Below are positions 30,106 through 39,646 of a stretch of 64,000 bases of DNA, in pieces. The translations under genes and the position numbers were made by a program. Position 1 is the first letter of the stretch; each line of letters opens with the position of its first letter. This stretch comes from Candidatus Electrothrix aestuarii (GTDB taxonomy: Bacteria; Desulfobacterota; Desulfobulbia; Desulfobulbales; Desulfobulbaceae). The notes below the pieces were generated by a model. That model had not been told where the DNA came from. It made no database searches and worked only from the letters and a program-made list of their open reading frames with translations. The DNA lies in the NCBI GenBank assembly GCA_032595685.2, contig CP159373.1, forward strand, positions 4,441,821 to 4,505,820, given 5' to 3'.

Positions 30106-32226
30106 ATGCAGTCCCTAAAAATCATTGCAGCAATTCTTATTCTTTCATTCTTTTTTGTTATACCTAATGCGCATAGCTATTCTATTGCTGCCGGAGATTA
30201 CCATACTTTGGTAGTGAAAGAAGACGGTACGTTATGGGCATGTGGGAATAACGAATATGGACAGCTAGGAAATGGGTCATATTTAGACTCTGATACCCCC
30301 ATACAGATAGGGAATGATAATCATTGGAAAGATGTCACAGCTGGAGGTAATCATAGCTTGGCCATTAAAACAGACGGCACTCTATGGGCGTGGGGAGAAA
30401 ATTTTGACGGCCAGCTAGGTGATGGAACAAACACAAGCTCGAATACGCCATTAAAGATAGGCACTGATAGCGACTGGAAAACAGTTACAGCTGGAGGTAA
30501 TCATAGCTTGGCCATTAAAACAGACGGCACTCTATGGGCATGGGGACAAGTCACCTATGACTGGGAGGATGTCACATATTCTAATATACCAATACAGTTA
30601 GGTTCGGATAGTGACTGGAAGTTAGTTGCGACTGGAGAATCTTTGGGGTTGATTATTAAAACAAATGGCACACTTTGGACATGGTCTGTCCCTCAAGGTA
30701 CTACAGATGATATCATACCATTAACACAGATAGGATCAGATAGTAACTGGAAATCTATCACTATAGGAAATGGCTACAGCTTAGCCGTCAAAACAGATGG
30801 CACACTTTGGGCATGGGGTGACAATAATTACGGACTAGGAGATGGTACAAGTACATACTCAGAAGTTCCTATACAAATAGGTACTGAAAGTAACTGGACA
30901 ACTGTCAGCGCTGGATCATACCACAATCTAGCGGTCAAAACAGACGGTTCATTATGGACATGGGGGTACAATAATTTTGGCCAGATTGGAAACGGGACAA
31001 CATTGAATTCTAATACGCCTATACAGATTAGTTCAGACGTCAACTGGAAATTTGTCGTTGCTGGCTCTTCGCATAGTTTGGCAGTTACGTCAAACGGTAC
31101 ACTTTGGGTATGGGGTAATAATCGTTATGGCCAACTAGGAAAAATATCTAACTATAATCCAATCATACCAATTGAGGTAAATCCTGACAAAAACTGGTCT
31201 GGACTTGCAGCGAGAAGTAGGCATAGTTTAGGAATCAAAATAGACGGATCTCTATGGGCATGGGGTGACAATTTCCATGGTCAATTAGGAACTGGGACAT
31301 ACTCAAAATCAAATTTCCCTACTCAAATAGGTACAAATAACAACTGGAAATCAATCGCTGCTGGAACCTTTTATAGTGTTGCAACCAAAACCGATGGAAC
31401 ACTCTGGGCATGGGGACATAATTACTATGGCCAACTAGGAAACGGTACAAATACAGAGTCCAATACTCCTGTACAAGTCGGTTCTGACAGCAACTGGGAA
31501 ATAATTACAGCGGGAGAAAGTCACACTATTGCAATAAAAACCGATGGAACACTCTGGGCATGGGGATATAATGTCCGTGGTGAATTAGGAAACGGAACAA
31601 ACGTAGCGTCGAATACTCCTATACAAATTGGTTCTGACAGTAACTGGCGCACTGCTACATCAGGAACTCACCATAATTTGGCTATCAAAGAAGACGGTAC
31701 GCTATGGGCATGGGGAGCTAATTGGTCTGGACAGTTGGGAAACGGAACTGATGAGTCGTCGAATATCCCTGTTCAAATTAATTCAGATACCGACTGGAAA
31801 TTAGTCGCAGCAGGAAACAGTCATAGTCTAGCAATTAAGGAAAACGGAACTCTGTGGGCATGGGGAAGCAATTACGACGATGTGCCGACCCAAATTGGCA
31901 TTGACACTAACTGGCAATCAATTGTTGCCGGACACGGTCATAGCTTGGCGACTCAATCAGACCACACCCTATGGATGTGGCTCCCCTCCGAAATTCCTAC
32001 ACAAGTTGATCTTGATAGCGACTGGCAGAGCATTATGGCAGGATATGCTTATAGCCTTGTTACCAAAATGGATGGTGCTCTCTGGGCATGGGGTAGGAAC
32101 GACTCAGGACAACTTGGAGATGGTTCAACCTGGAAGACCACTCCTCAAGAAGTAATGTCCTTAAGAGAGCCTGCTACAAATACTACCCACGCTTTTCTTC
32201 CAGCAATCTATACTCTGCTTCTTTAG
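30106..32226 (+). CDS. Secreted RCC1-repeat protein with AFLPAIYTLLL tail
   Basis: A 706-residue exported protein. The signal peptide is ILILSFFFVIPNAHS, and the ATG at 30106 has AGGAG 4 nt before it (a longer in-frame start at 30007 lacks one). About 14 RCC1-type units of ~50 residues follow, with the core GTLWAWGxNxxGQLGNGT followed by SNTPxQIGSDSNW and an AGxxHSLAIKTD turn; together they should make one or two seven-bladed propellers. The C-terminus ends THAFLPAIYTLLL, the same tail as the unrelated beta-helix protein at 34384. Probably surface or extracellular; the ligand is unknown. Confidence 0.85.
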   Translation: MQSLKIIAAILILSFFFVIPNAHSYSIAAGDYHTLVVKEDGTLWACGNNEYGQLGNGSYLDSDTPIQIGNDNHWKDVTAGGNHSLAIKTDGTLWAWGENFDGQLGDGTNTSSNTPLKIGTDSDWKTVTAGGNHSLAIKTDGTLWAWGQVTYDWEDVTYSNIPIQLGSDSDWKLVATGESLGLIIKTNGTLWTWSVPQGTTDDIIPLTQIGSDSNWKSITIGNGYSLAVKTDGTLWAWGDNNYGLGDGTSTYSEVPIQIGTESNWTTVSAGSYHNLAVKTDGSLWTWGYNNFGQIGNGTTLNSNTPIQISSDVNWKFVVAGSSHSLAVTSNGTLWVWGNNRYGQLGKISNYNPIIPIEVNPDKNWSGLAARSRHSLGIKIDGSLWAWGDNFHGQLGTGTYSKSNFPTQIGTNNNWKSIAAGTFYSVATKTDGTLWAWGHNYYGQLGNGTNTESNTPVQVGSDSNWEIITAGESHTIAIKTDGTLWAWGYNVRGELGNGTNVASNTPIQIGSDSNWRTATSGTHHNLAIKEDGTLWAWGANWSGQLGNGTDESSNIPVQINSDTDWKLVAAGNSHSLAIKENGTLWAWGSNYDDVPTQIGIDTNWQSIVAGHGHSLATQSDHTLWMWLPSEIPTQVDLDSDWQSIMAGYAYSLVTKMDGALWAWGRNDSGQLGDGSTWKTTPQEVMSLREPATNTTHAFLPAIYTLLL

Positions 32227-32238
32227 TGCGATTCAAAA

Positions 32239-32261
32239 GGAGCCTTCGGCGAGAAGGCTCC
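32239..32261. terminator. Bidirectional terminator-like hairpin
   Basis: A 9-bp perfect stem ggagccttc/gaaggctcc with a 5-nt loop lies just after the RCC1-repeat gene. The minus strand continues TTTTGAAT and the plus strand TCTCTCAATT, so it may terminate transcription from both sides. Confidence 0.6.
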
Positions 32262-32265
32262 TCTC

Positions 32266-32475
32266 TCAATTGTCCACCTGACACAAATCCTCACAAATAG
32301 CAAACAACAAATCCCAAAGCTCTGTATACCTGAACGCAGGTACGATCAGCCTGACCAACCCGTCCCTTGGCATCCATCGTGGAAAGCACAGCCAGTCCAT
32401 CGTAGCCTAGCCCTCCAGCAGGAAGCGAAACAGGCTGATCCGCTCAGATCGTATCCTTAGATAAAAGGTATACAT
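32266..32475 (-). pseudogene. Decayed DUF4911-like gene with two frameshifts
   Basis: Minus-strand reading from the ATG at 32475 gives MYTFYLRIRSERISLFRFLL then a stop. In the next frame GYDGLAVLSTMDAKG follows, and the original frame resumes as GLVRLIVPAFRYTELWDLL to a stop at 32266. Together these match the layout of the small DUF4911 family. The first shift is a 5-bp tandem duplication (tagcc-tagcc at 32403-32412); a compensating shift lies near 32350. It could alternatively reflect sequencing error. It lies downstream of lysC on the same strand. Confidence 0.55.
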
Positions 32476-32526
32476 AGGCTCAGGAGCACGGCCTGTCGTA
32501 CCCCTGTCATCTTTTCAGATCCTTTT

Positions 32527-32670
32527 TCAAACTTTGAGTGAAGCATCAACCCCACCGATCTGATCCTGATATTTCTCCAGAACAGGAGCAACGACCTCAT
32601 CCAGGAACTCAACGGTCTGAGAAAACCTGGTCAGAATCCGAACGGTGGGCAGCCCGGCCATACAGGGCAT
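32527..32670 (-). CDS. Possible short ORF or gene remnant
   Basis: A 47-codon frame from ATG 32670 reads MPCMAGLPTVRILTRFSQTV and ends VDASLKV; the same frame stays open about 20 codons upstream without a start. The amino-acid composition looks protein-like, but I know no family and the ribosome binding site is weak. With the adjacent DUF4911-like pseudogene it suggests a degraded locus between lysC and the RCC1 gene. The rest of the gap 32227-32891 shows nothing else. Confidence 0.25.
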   Translation of the reverse strand: MPCMAGLPTVRILTRFSQTVEFLDEVVAPVLEKYQDQIGGVDASLKV

Positions 32671-32891
32671 ACCCTTGAACGCACTGTATGACCGGGCACA
32701 GAATTTCAGAGGATTTGCTGCTCAAGGCGTCTGAAGAGCTTTCCGAGTGCGGACGACAAGCCGTGTAATCCTAGGCCATCCGCTTAAGGCCGTGCCATTG
32801 CGTCCTGCCTCCTGAAGCACTCAACAGAGTTCTACAAATCAGCCCAGGGAACACACAACCCCTGGGCATCAAGCATCAACTCCTTACACGT

Positions 32892-34136
32892 CTACAACGT
32901 CTCTTCTTTGGGCGGATGTTCCTTATCCAGATTAAAAGCCGCATGCAGAGCCCGAACTGCCAGCTCGGTGTACTTCTCCTCAATCACGCAAGAGACCTTA
33001 ATTTCTGAGGTAGAGATCATCATGATATTGATACCCTCTCTGGACATAATCTGGAACATGGTAGAAGCAATACCGGAGTGGTTACGCATGCCCACCCCCA
33101 CGATGGATACCTTCACGATACCTTCATCGCCGTGTACAGATTCGGCCCCTATCTCCTCAGCAACCTTCTGGACAATCTCCATCGTCTTGGCATAATCAGT
33201 TCGCATAACAGTGAAAGTCATGTCTGTCATTTCCCCTTGCCTGGTGTTCTGGAGAATCATATCCACCAAAATACCTGCATCAGAGATGGGCTGAAAGATC
33301 TTTGAAGCTACTCCCGGCTGATCCGGCACCTTGGTAATGGTGATACGAGCCTCATTCTTATTATAGGTAATACCGGAAACCTGCATGGATTCCATCATAA
33401 TTTTATCCTCCTCAACGACCCAGGTGCCCTCGTTTTCTGAAAATGTGGAACGAACATGTAACGGAACGTTATAACGCTTGGCCAAACCAACCGAGCGAAT
33501 CTCCAGTACCTTGGCACCAAGACTGGCGAGCTCCAGCATTTCGTCATAGGTTATTTTGTTAATCTTACGTGCCTGGGCACAGATATTGGGATCTGTAGTG
33601 TACACCCCCTCAACATCAGTAAAAATCTCGCAGGCATCAGCCTTGAGTGCAGCAGCCAGGGCCACTGCGGTGGTGTCAGAACCACCACGCCCCAGGGTGG
33701 TGATATCGCCCTCATCATCCACACCCTGAAAGCCCGCAATCACCACGACCTTCCCTTCATCAAGATGTTTATGAATCAGCTCGGTATCAATATCCTTGAT
33801 ACGGGCCTTGGTATGCATGGCATCAGTGTGGATATGCACCTGATCTCCCAACAGGGAAATCGCATCACTTCCTGCATCTTTCACGGCCATAGCAAAGAGC
33901 GCAATGGTCACCTGTTCTCCGGTGGAAAGCAGCATATCCATCTCCCGGGGATCGGGTATTTTCTGCATCTCTGCCGCCATGGTGAGCAACTTATCGGTCT
34001 GGCCGGACATGGCAGAAAGCACAACCACCATCTGGTGGCCCTGCCGTTGCTGCCTGAGTACCCGCTCAGCCACGTTTTTTATTTTATCGGTGGAGCCCAC
34101 TGAGGTCCCGCCGAATTTCTGCACTATGAGCGCCAT
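32892..34136 (-). CDS. lysC: Aspartate kinase, monofunctional
   Basis: Phosphorylates aspartate at the entry of lysine, threonine and methionine synthesis. The 414 residues begin ALIVQKFGGTSVGSTDKIKN (ATP-site KFGGTS), continue through GRGGSDTTAVALAAALKADA and TDVEGVYTTDPNI, and finish with two ACT domains (about 265-405) for feedback control, with VGMRNHSGIASTMFQIMSR in the second. Length and domain order match the LysC alpha class. The alternative small subunit arising from an internal start is known in relatives but not tested here. Confidence 0.95.
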   Translation of the reverse strand: MALIVQKFGGTSVGSTDKIKNVAERVLRQQRQGHQMVVVLSAMSGQTDKLLTMAAEMQKIPDPREMDMLLSTGEQVTIALFAMAVKDAGSDAISLLGDQVHIHTDAMHTKARIKDIDTELIHKHLDEGKVVVIAGFQGVDDEGDITTLGRGGSDTTAVALAAALKADACEIFTDVEGVYTTDPNICAQARKINKITYDEMLELASLGAKVLEIRSVGLAKRYNVPLHVRSTFSENEGTWVVEEDKIMMESMQVSGITYNKNEARITITKVPDQPGVASKIFQPISDAGILVDMILQNTRQGEMTDMTFTVMRTDYAKTMEIVQKVAEEIGAESVHGDEGIVKVSIVGVGMRNHSGIASTMFQIMSREGINIMMISTSEIKVSCVIEEKYTELAVRALHAAFNLDKEHPPKEETL

Positions 34137-34383
34137 AATAATTTTGATCCCTTTGAATTCAGTCTGATTGCTTTTTTTTCGTCCGCCCTTTCAGGCTATC
34201 CCAAAGGACAGCGGGCAGCACGCACATAGGACCGACATTCTAAAAACGTCTCGGTAAATTTGCAAGTCTAATCGGAGGGGATATTCCGGTGGGAATGATC
34301 AGGACACTGCCTGTCCAATGCCCTGATCCGTTAAGGTGCGCGGTGCATGGAAGTTACGATGCCAGCAAGTTACATCAATCTTC

Positions 34384-37300
34384 TCAAAGCAGGAGAGAAT
34401 AAATAGCAGGCAGGAAGGCTCTTGTATCCTGCGGGCTAATGCTCAATTCAAAGGAGCCCGCGTCACAGCCGTTTCCAACCGGGCGAGACTCACCACGTTG
34501 ATCCAGCAACTCTTTTCCTGCTTCCTGAAGGGCACTGCAGGATGCGTCCAGATCCAGGGCCGGGCTCCCTGGAACAAGGGCATGGGTCATGGTTGGTCCA
34601 CCGTTGTCGGCTAAGGGACGAAGGATGGCAGATAAGGCGGTAGGAACGCAGTTACTCTCGTTTGGGTCGCAATCATTGGTAGCATTAATATCGTTGTCGC
34701 CAGGCACGAAGCCTTCAAAGGCCTCTACATTGCTTATGCCACTATGACCAAAAATATTATCATTACCTGCAATAACAGAACCTTCAGTTACATCGTAAAT
34801 TTCTCCCCCTGTATTACCCGTAACAATCGAGCTATACAAGGTCGTCACTCCGGGAGTACGACTGCTAATTCCTACAGAATCATTTCCTGCGACTGTAGAA
34901 TTGATCAAAATCAGCTCTCCTCCACCGTTTGAAATCCCGCCAGTGCTGGCCATTAGCTTCCCCCCATTTCCGCTCACTGTAGAATTAATTAACGTTACAT
35001 CACCCTCGTTGATAAAAATCCCTCCACCTTCAACGCCAGCTCCATTTTCTCTGACTGTTGAATCAACCAAAATGAGCGTTCCACGACTGACAATTCCTCC
35101 GCCAAGACGACTTGTCCAGTTTCCGTAAACTGTGCATCTATTCAAAGTTGTTATACCAGCGTTAAAAATTCCTCCGCCATCAACAAACATACCTCCAGTA
35201 ATCGAAGCCTCATTCAAGGTGAGATTTCCTTCTGGAAAAATCATTAATACCGACCACTCTCCATTTTCTCCAGAGCTACCGTTAATGGTGTGCTTCTGCC
35301 CTTCAATCGTAATTTGGCTGCTAATCTCCGGCAGCTCGGTGGCGAGTGTAACATCAGTATCCAGTATAATGGTGTCGGACTCAAACCCCGCAGGACAGCC
35401 TCCGGTAGCTGTATCAGTATTGGCGGCAGTAATAGCATCAGCCAAGGTACAATTTTCTTCCACATCAACAATAATTGCTTTGAGCTCATAGGCACCAGCA
35501 TCGCATCCTGCACCGAATGGACGGTGTTCGCCGCGCTGGTCTTCTTGAATTAAACCGTTACTACACGTTACATCCAGATCTATTGCAGGGCTTCCCGGAA
35601 CCAAGGCATGGGTCTTGGTCGGGCCGCCGTTATCGGCCAAGGGGCCGAGAATATTAGAGAGGGCTGTCGGATTCGTACCGTCAGAGGTAGCAGTAGTATC
35701 GTTAAAACCGGGTGTAAAGCCAGCAATGGCTTGTGCATCAGTAATGCCGCTGTGCCCAAAGAGGTTGTAGCTGTTTACGGTAACAATACCATTCGATGCT
35801 AGCTGATTATAAATTTCTCTACCTTCATCAGTAGCAGCTATATTGCCACTGATGATTGAGCTGGATACGATCATTGTATCGATATTATAAATTCCCCCGG
35901 CGAAGGTTGAAGCAGAGTTGCCACTGACTGTAGAATTGATCAGGGTCAATGAACCATTATTGGCTATTCCTCCGGCTTGGCCTGCTGAAAAGTTGTCGCT
36001 GACTGTGGAATTAGTCAGGTTCATTACACCATCATAGTTGGTAACCCCTCCTGCGTAATTTTCTGCAAAGTTATCGCTGACTGTAGAATTGTTTAGCGTG
36101 GCGGTACCATTAAAGTTACTAATCCCCCCGCTGAATGACCCGGAGTTACCGCTGACAGTAGAGCGGTTCAGGGTGACGGTACCATAATAGTTCCTAATTC
36201 CTCCTCCAGATTGAGCAACAACGTTTGATATGTGATCTGCACCAGTAACTGTGGTCTCATTAAGGGTCATATTACCATCTTCGACAATTGTCAGCACGGA
36301 CCAGTCTCCGCCGTTACCATCAATAGTATGCCCCTGCCCCTCTATGGTAATAGGGGTAACAATCTCCGGTAATGGTACCTCAAGAGTGACATCGATTTCC
36401 AACACAATAGTATCACCACCAGAACCGGCGGGACAACCACCTGTGGCCGTATCGGTGTTGGCCGCAGTGATGGCGTCGGCCAAGGTGCAGGTACCACTTG
36501 CATCAACAATCATTTTAGAGCTGCCGAATTCAAAGGCACCTGCATCACACCCCCCGCCGATAGGGCGGAAAAAGCCTCGCTGATCTCTTAATTCTTCTTC
36601 CTCTTCCATAAGGGCACTGCACTCTGCATCCAAATCAATAGCCGGACTGCCAGCAACTAAGGCATGGGTCTTGGTCGGCCCCCCGTTGTTCGCCAAGGTT
36701 GGATCAAAGATGAAATGCAAAGGGACACCTAAACCGTCACTAGTCGCAATCACATCATTGTCTCCTGGCTCAAATCTATAGAAAGCTGCTGCACTGGTAT
36801 TACTCGCTTCACCCAATACATTAAAGGCGTCAGCCAACACCTCTCCATATATTTCATTCCCTATAGAAGCAATATTGCCACTAATAATTGAGTTTTTCAG
36901 AACAATATCATCACCTCCAAATATTCCTCCACCTTTTGTCGCAAAATTTTCACTGACCAAGGTATTAACCAAAATAGTTAGTCCACCTTCACTATTAACC
37001 CCACCACCATAACGTGCCGAGTTGCCGCTAACTGTAGAATTAATCACGGTGAGTACTCCCCAAAAATTATCAATACCTCCCCCTGAATCTAACGTATTGT
37101 TTCCGCTCACCGTTGAGTTAAGCAGGGTCAATGTCCCCAGGTTCTTAATTCCCCCTTCATCCCCTCCGGTAATTGTAACCTCGCGTATAAAAACATTGCT
37201 GTCAAACCATACAGTCAACACAGCAGTCCCACCAAGCCCTCCTCCGTCAATCGTATACCCATGTCCTTTAATCGTTATATCACTATAGAACTCTGGTAGG

Positions 37301-37527
37301 GTAGCATTAAGAAAAACATTGGTTTCCAGGCTAATTACATCAGTCTCGTTTTCAACACCATCAACACAGCCGTTTCCGTTCGCATTATTATTATTGGCCG
37401 AGTCAATAGCCTCAGCCAAAGTGCAAACTCCATCCGCATCCACCGTAATCTCAGCAGCCTGCACTGTACCTAATACCAACACAAGTAATCCGAATAAAAT
37501 TGAAAAATATTTCAGTTGTCTTGTCAT
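34384..37527 (-). CDS. Secreted beta-helix protein, CSLREA/choice-of-anchor Q type, with AFLPAIYSLLL tail
   Basis: A 1047-residue exported protein. The signal peptide is YFSILFGLLVLVLGTVQA; the ATG at 37527 has GGAGGAGAG before it (the TTG at 37539 does not). Three modules each open with a CSLREA-like motif (CTLAEAIDSAN, CTLADAITAANTDTATGGCP twice) and close with TKTHALVPGSPAIDLD and a DQRG/CDAGAFE unit. Between them are short repeats (NSTVSGNSA, GGGI) predicting right-handed beta-helix. The C-terminus ends DTRAFLPAIYSLLL. Probably surface-exposed or secreted; an adhesin-like role is inference. Confidence 0.85.
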   Translation of the reverse strand: MTRQLKYFSILFGLLVLVLGTVQAAEITVDADGVCTLAEAIDSANNNNANGNGCVDGVENETDVISLETNVFLNATLPEFYSDITIKGHGYTIDGGGLGGTAVLTVWFDSNVFIREVTITGGDEGGIKNLGTLTLLNSTVSGNNTLDSGGGIDNFWGVLTVINSTVSGNSARYGGGVNSEGGLTILVNTLVSENFATKGGGIFGGDDIVLKNSIISGNIASIGNEIYGEVLADAFNVLGEASNTSAAAFYRFEPGDNDVIATSDGLGVPLHFIFDPTLANNGGPTKTHALVAGSPAIDLDAECSALMEEEEELRDQRGFFRPIGGGCDAGAFEFGSSKMIVDASGTCTLADAITAANTDTATGGCPAGSGGDTIVLEIDVTLEVPLPEIVTPITIEGQGHTIDGNGGDWSVLTIVEDGNMTLNETTVTGADHISNVVAQSGGGIRNYYGTVTLNRSTVSGNSGSFSGGISNFNGTATLNNSTVSDNFAENYAGGVTNYDGVMNLTNSTVSDNFSAGQAGGIANNGSLTLINSTVSGNSASTFAGGIYNIDTMIVSSSIISGNIAATDEGREIYNQLASNGIVTVNSYNLFGHSGITDAQAIAGFTPGFNDTTATSDGTNPTALSNILGPLADNGGPTKTHALVPGSPAIDLDVTCSNGLIQEDQRGEHRPFGAGCDAGAYELKAIIVDVEENCTLADAITAANTDTATGGCPAGFESDTIILDTDVTLATELPEISSQITIEGQKHTINGSSGENGEWSVLMIFPEGNLTLNEASITGGMFVDGGGIFNAGITTLNRCTVYGNWTSRLGGGIVSRGTLILVDSTVRENGAGVEGGGIFINEGDVTLINSTVSGNGGKLMASTGGISNGGGELILINSTVAGNDSVGISSRTPGVTTLYSSIVTGNTGGEIYDVTEGSVIAGNDNIFGHSGISNVEAFEGFVPGDNDINATNDCDPNESNCVPTALSAILRPLADNGGPTMTHALVPGSPALDLDASCSALQEAGKELLDQRGESRPVGNGCDAGSFELSISPQDTRAFLPAIYSLLL

Positions 37528-37927
37528 CTCTCCTCCCAACAGGTTTCCAGCGATAAAACTTTCTGATCTACCGCAATGTTATCAGTTCACGGCAATAGAC
37601 ATTACATTTATGCAAAAAGTCAAGCTCTTTCGATTTCTCCATTATCTTAAGCAACAATCCCTCTTACCCCATTACTCATCATGAAATTGGTTCAAAAATT
37701 TATCTCGTCCCATTTTCTTATGATAAGAGGTGCCACAATTCGTCCATAACTGACTATTTTTGTCACAGTACATTAGCAATATAATAAAAAAATCGAGTAA
37801 CTTTTTCTCACTTCCCCAGGACAAAATAGAATTTATTCACTATAAGGAATAATTATTCTTTTGAGTAATAAATAAATACGACTGCCCGGCAAGATAAAAT
37901 TTTGAACGAGTTTAATTTTTTATACTT

Positions 37928-37943
37928 TGGCATAGTCTCTGCA
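37928..37943 (+). promoter_or_regulatory. Candidate sigma-54 (-24/-12) promoter
   Basis: TGGCATAGTCTCTGCA matches the sigma-54 pattern TGGCAYR-N4-TTGCW with one mismatch (CTGC) and exact GG-GC spacing. A start about 12 nt later (~37954) would put the riboswitch leader at 37975 in the 5' UTR. The rest of the gap 37528-37927 should also hold the minus-strand promoter of the beta-helix gene; I see no gene there. Confidence 0.55.
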
Positions 37944-37974
37944 TCCATAAAAGCAAAAGGTACTGCTTTTAACC

Positions 37975-38107
37975 AAGCGGGTTCAAAGCTTTCTGGTCAA
38001 CGTCGATCAAGGGAGTCGACACAAGAAACTTGAAAACAGCCACAGCCGTCGCGAGGCGGTGTCGGAAAGCCACGGGTCTCATGGAGAGATAGCCGGGTTG
38101 CCTGCTT
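37975..38107 (+). promoter_or_regulatory. GEMM-I type riboswitch (c-di-GMP or 3',3'-cGAMP), copy 1
   Basis: The core from about 38034 has P2-like stem gccgtc/ggcggt with a GCGA tetraloop, the conserved cggaaagccacgggtctc, a second arm tctc/gaga, and agccgggttgcc. This is the layout of GEMM-I aptamers, close to Geobacter cGAMP types in the cggaaagcc strand. Outer stem aagcgggt/gcctgctt closes it, and an extra hairpin gtcga/tcgac sits in the 5' strand. By hand alignment the ligand-discriminating base looks like G, so ligand is undecided. The lipoprotein gene starts 23 nt later. Confidence 0.75.
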
Positions 38108-38130
38108 CTGCTATAACCAGGAGGAGTTCT

Positions 38131-38988
38131 ATGAAAACTCACGGAGGATTACACACACACAGAGGACTGATTGCATTAACCGGTGCGTTTTTTGCTGCTT
38201 TTGCCCTTTCCGGGTGCGGCCACGAAAAACCGATTGATCCGCAGGCCGAGCTCCTGCCAGAACAAAACATCGAGCGTGCTTTCCAGAAACAAGAAACCTT
38301 AACAGCCGGACACAACTTTATTGCTCCGGTATTGCGGGAGTCAGCACCTGCTGAAAAAATCCATTTGGATCCGCCAACTCCCGTTGCCCCCCCCAAGGCA
38401 GAGACCGAGTTAACACTCTCTGCACCTCATCCGAGCCAGTGCTGGATGGGCGACGTCACAAACCCGCTCCGCGAAGTCGTCACCTCACTGGAAGAGCAGT
38501 CACTGCTGTATAACACAGGCCCTCTGACAGACTGCTCCGGCATTTTTCATCGCGTTCTTCAGGGACTGAAAGAGCAATGCCCAGGCCGGGACTTCCCCAC
38601 CGTAGAAAAAGACAGAGATTCCCGCGCACTCGCCCGTTGGTACCATGAACGAGGTAAATTACAACTTATCGATAACGCCGAAGAAAGCGCAGCCCTTCTC
38701 AAACCAGGAGCCATCATCTTCTTTGGTCGCAACGGTTCCGTGTACGAGGACTTCTCCGTCGATGACCTGCTGACCCCGCGTAAAGGCATTGCCCATCTCG
38801 GCGTTGTAGTCAAGGTGCATAAAGACGAATCCGGCAAAGTGCTCCATTACGAGCTGTTTCACGGATACGGCAGAAAAGGGATAACCGCAGCTTCTGTCAC
38901 TGACTGGCATAAACGAACCCCGACCAGAAACGGCTACCCACCTTTTGGTAATGGTCGCCAGCAATGGGTCGCGGTTGCCCGCATCTGA
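38131..38988 (+). CDS. Lipoprotein with NlpC/P60-like cysteine peptidase domain
   Basis: A 285-residue lipoprotein. The signal RGLIALTGAFFAAFALSGC ends in lipobox ALSGC. After a proline-rich stalk (PPTPVAPPKA) comes a domain with LTDCSGIFHRVL (candidate nucleophile Cys in D-C-S-G) and GIAHLGVVVKVH (candidate His), as in NlpC/P60 or CHAP-like peptidoglycan hydrolases. ATG 38131 with AGGAGGAG before it is chosen over an in-frame start at 38059 that lies inside the riboswitch. N-terminal residues resemble those of the CAP-domain protein at 39803. Confidence 0.75.
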   Translation: MKTHGGLHTHRGLIALTGAFFAAFALSGCGHEKPIDPQAELLPEQNIERAFQKQETLTAGHNFIAPVLRESAPAEKIHLDPPTPVAPPKAETELTLSAPHPSQCWMGDVTNPLREVVTSLEEQSLLYNTGPLTDCSGIFHRVLQGLKEQCPGRDFPTVEKDRDSRALARWYHERGKLQLIDNAEESAALLKPGAIIFFGRNGSVYEDFSVDDLLTPRKGIAHLGVVVKVHKDESGKVLHYELFHGYGRKGITAASVTDWHKRTPTRNGYPPFGNGRQQWVAVARI

Positions 38989-39021
38989 TCTCAAGCAGGA
39001 AATAACTCAGGAGAGGAAATC

Positions 39022-39582
39022 ATGAAACGCCGATCTTTTCTGCTCTTAGGAGCCAAAACAGCTGCCGGAATTCTGCTAACTCAGACAGCCCCGGTATGGG
39101 CAGGTATTGCCCGAATATCTGGAGTCACAGAAGAACATACACCAAGAACCCTGTCATTCTATCATACCCACACCCGTGAGCAGCTGGATATTACCTACGC
39201 CATTGGTGAGACCTATAACCAGGAGGCCTTGGATGCACTCAACCTCTATCTGCGGGATTTCCGCACCGCTGAGGTCCATCCTATTGATCCGGCCTTACTG
39301 GATATCCTTTGGACCATCCAGCAAAAAATGGGCTGCACCAGCTGCTATGAGGTTATCTCAGGTTATAGGTCTCCAGCAACGAACAGCCAACTGCACAGCA
39401 AAAGTAAGGGTGTTGCCAAGCGCAGCCTGCATATGCAGGGCATGGCCATTGATGTGCGGTTAACAGGTCAGCAAACCAACAAGCTGCGGGACTGTGCGAT
39501 TTCGCTCAAGGCCGGAGGCGTGGGCTATTACGCTGCTTCCGATTTTGTCCACATCGACACAGGTCGGGTACGTACCTGGTAA
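39022..39582 (+). CDS. DUF882/YcbK-type M15 peptidase with Tat signal
   Basis: A 186-residue exported protein. A twin-arginine signal (MKRRSFLLLGAKTAAGILL) precedes a DUF882 domain, a relative of D-Ala-D-Ala carboxypeptidases of family M15: EVISGYRSPATNSQL, SLHMQGMAIDVRL (HxxxxAxD zinc site) and DFVHIDTGRVRTW (HxD...). It should trim peptidoglycan peptides in the periplasm. GGAG lies before the ATG, and the gene lies 34 nt after the NlpC/P60-like gene, probably on the same transcript. Confidence 0.87.
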   Translation: MKRRSFLLLGAKTAAGILLTQTAPVWAGIARISGVTEEHTPRTLSFYHTHTREQLDITYAIGETYNQEALDALNLYLRDFRTAEVHPIDPALLDILWTIQQKMGCTSCYEVISGYRSPATNSQLHSKSKGVAKRSLHMQGMAIDVRLTGQQTNKLRDCAISLKAGGVGYYAASDFVHIDTGRVRTW

Positions 39583-39592
39583 AAATGTTGCC
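39577..39592 (+). promoter_or_regulatory. Weaker candidate sigma-54 (-24/-12) site
   Basis: TGGTAAAAATGTTGCC has TGG and TTGC at the -24/-12 spacing but T instead of C after TGG and no CG. It overlaps the DUF882 stop codon and would start RNA about 44 nt before the second riboswitch. It may be a second promoter for the CAP gene or chance. Confidence 0.35.
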
Positions 39593-39646
39593 CCAGAGAA
39601 GAGAAGAAGAAAGCAAAGAACGAACAAAGCAAGACAGCTTTCAACC

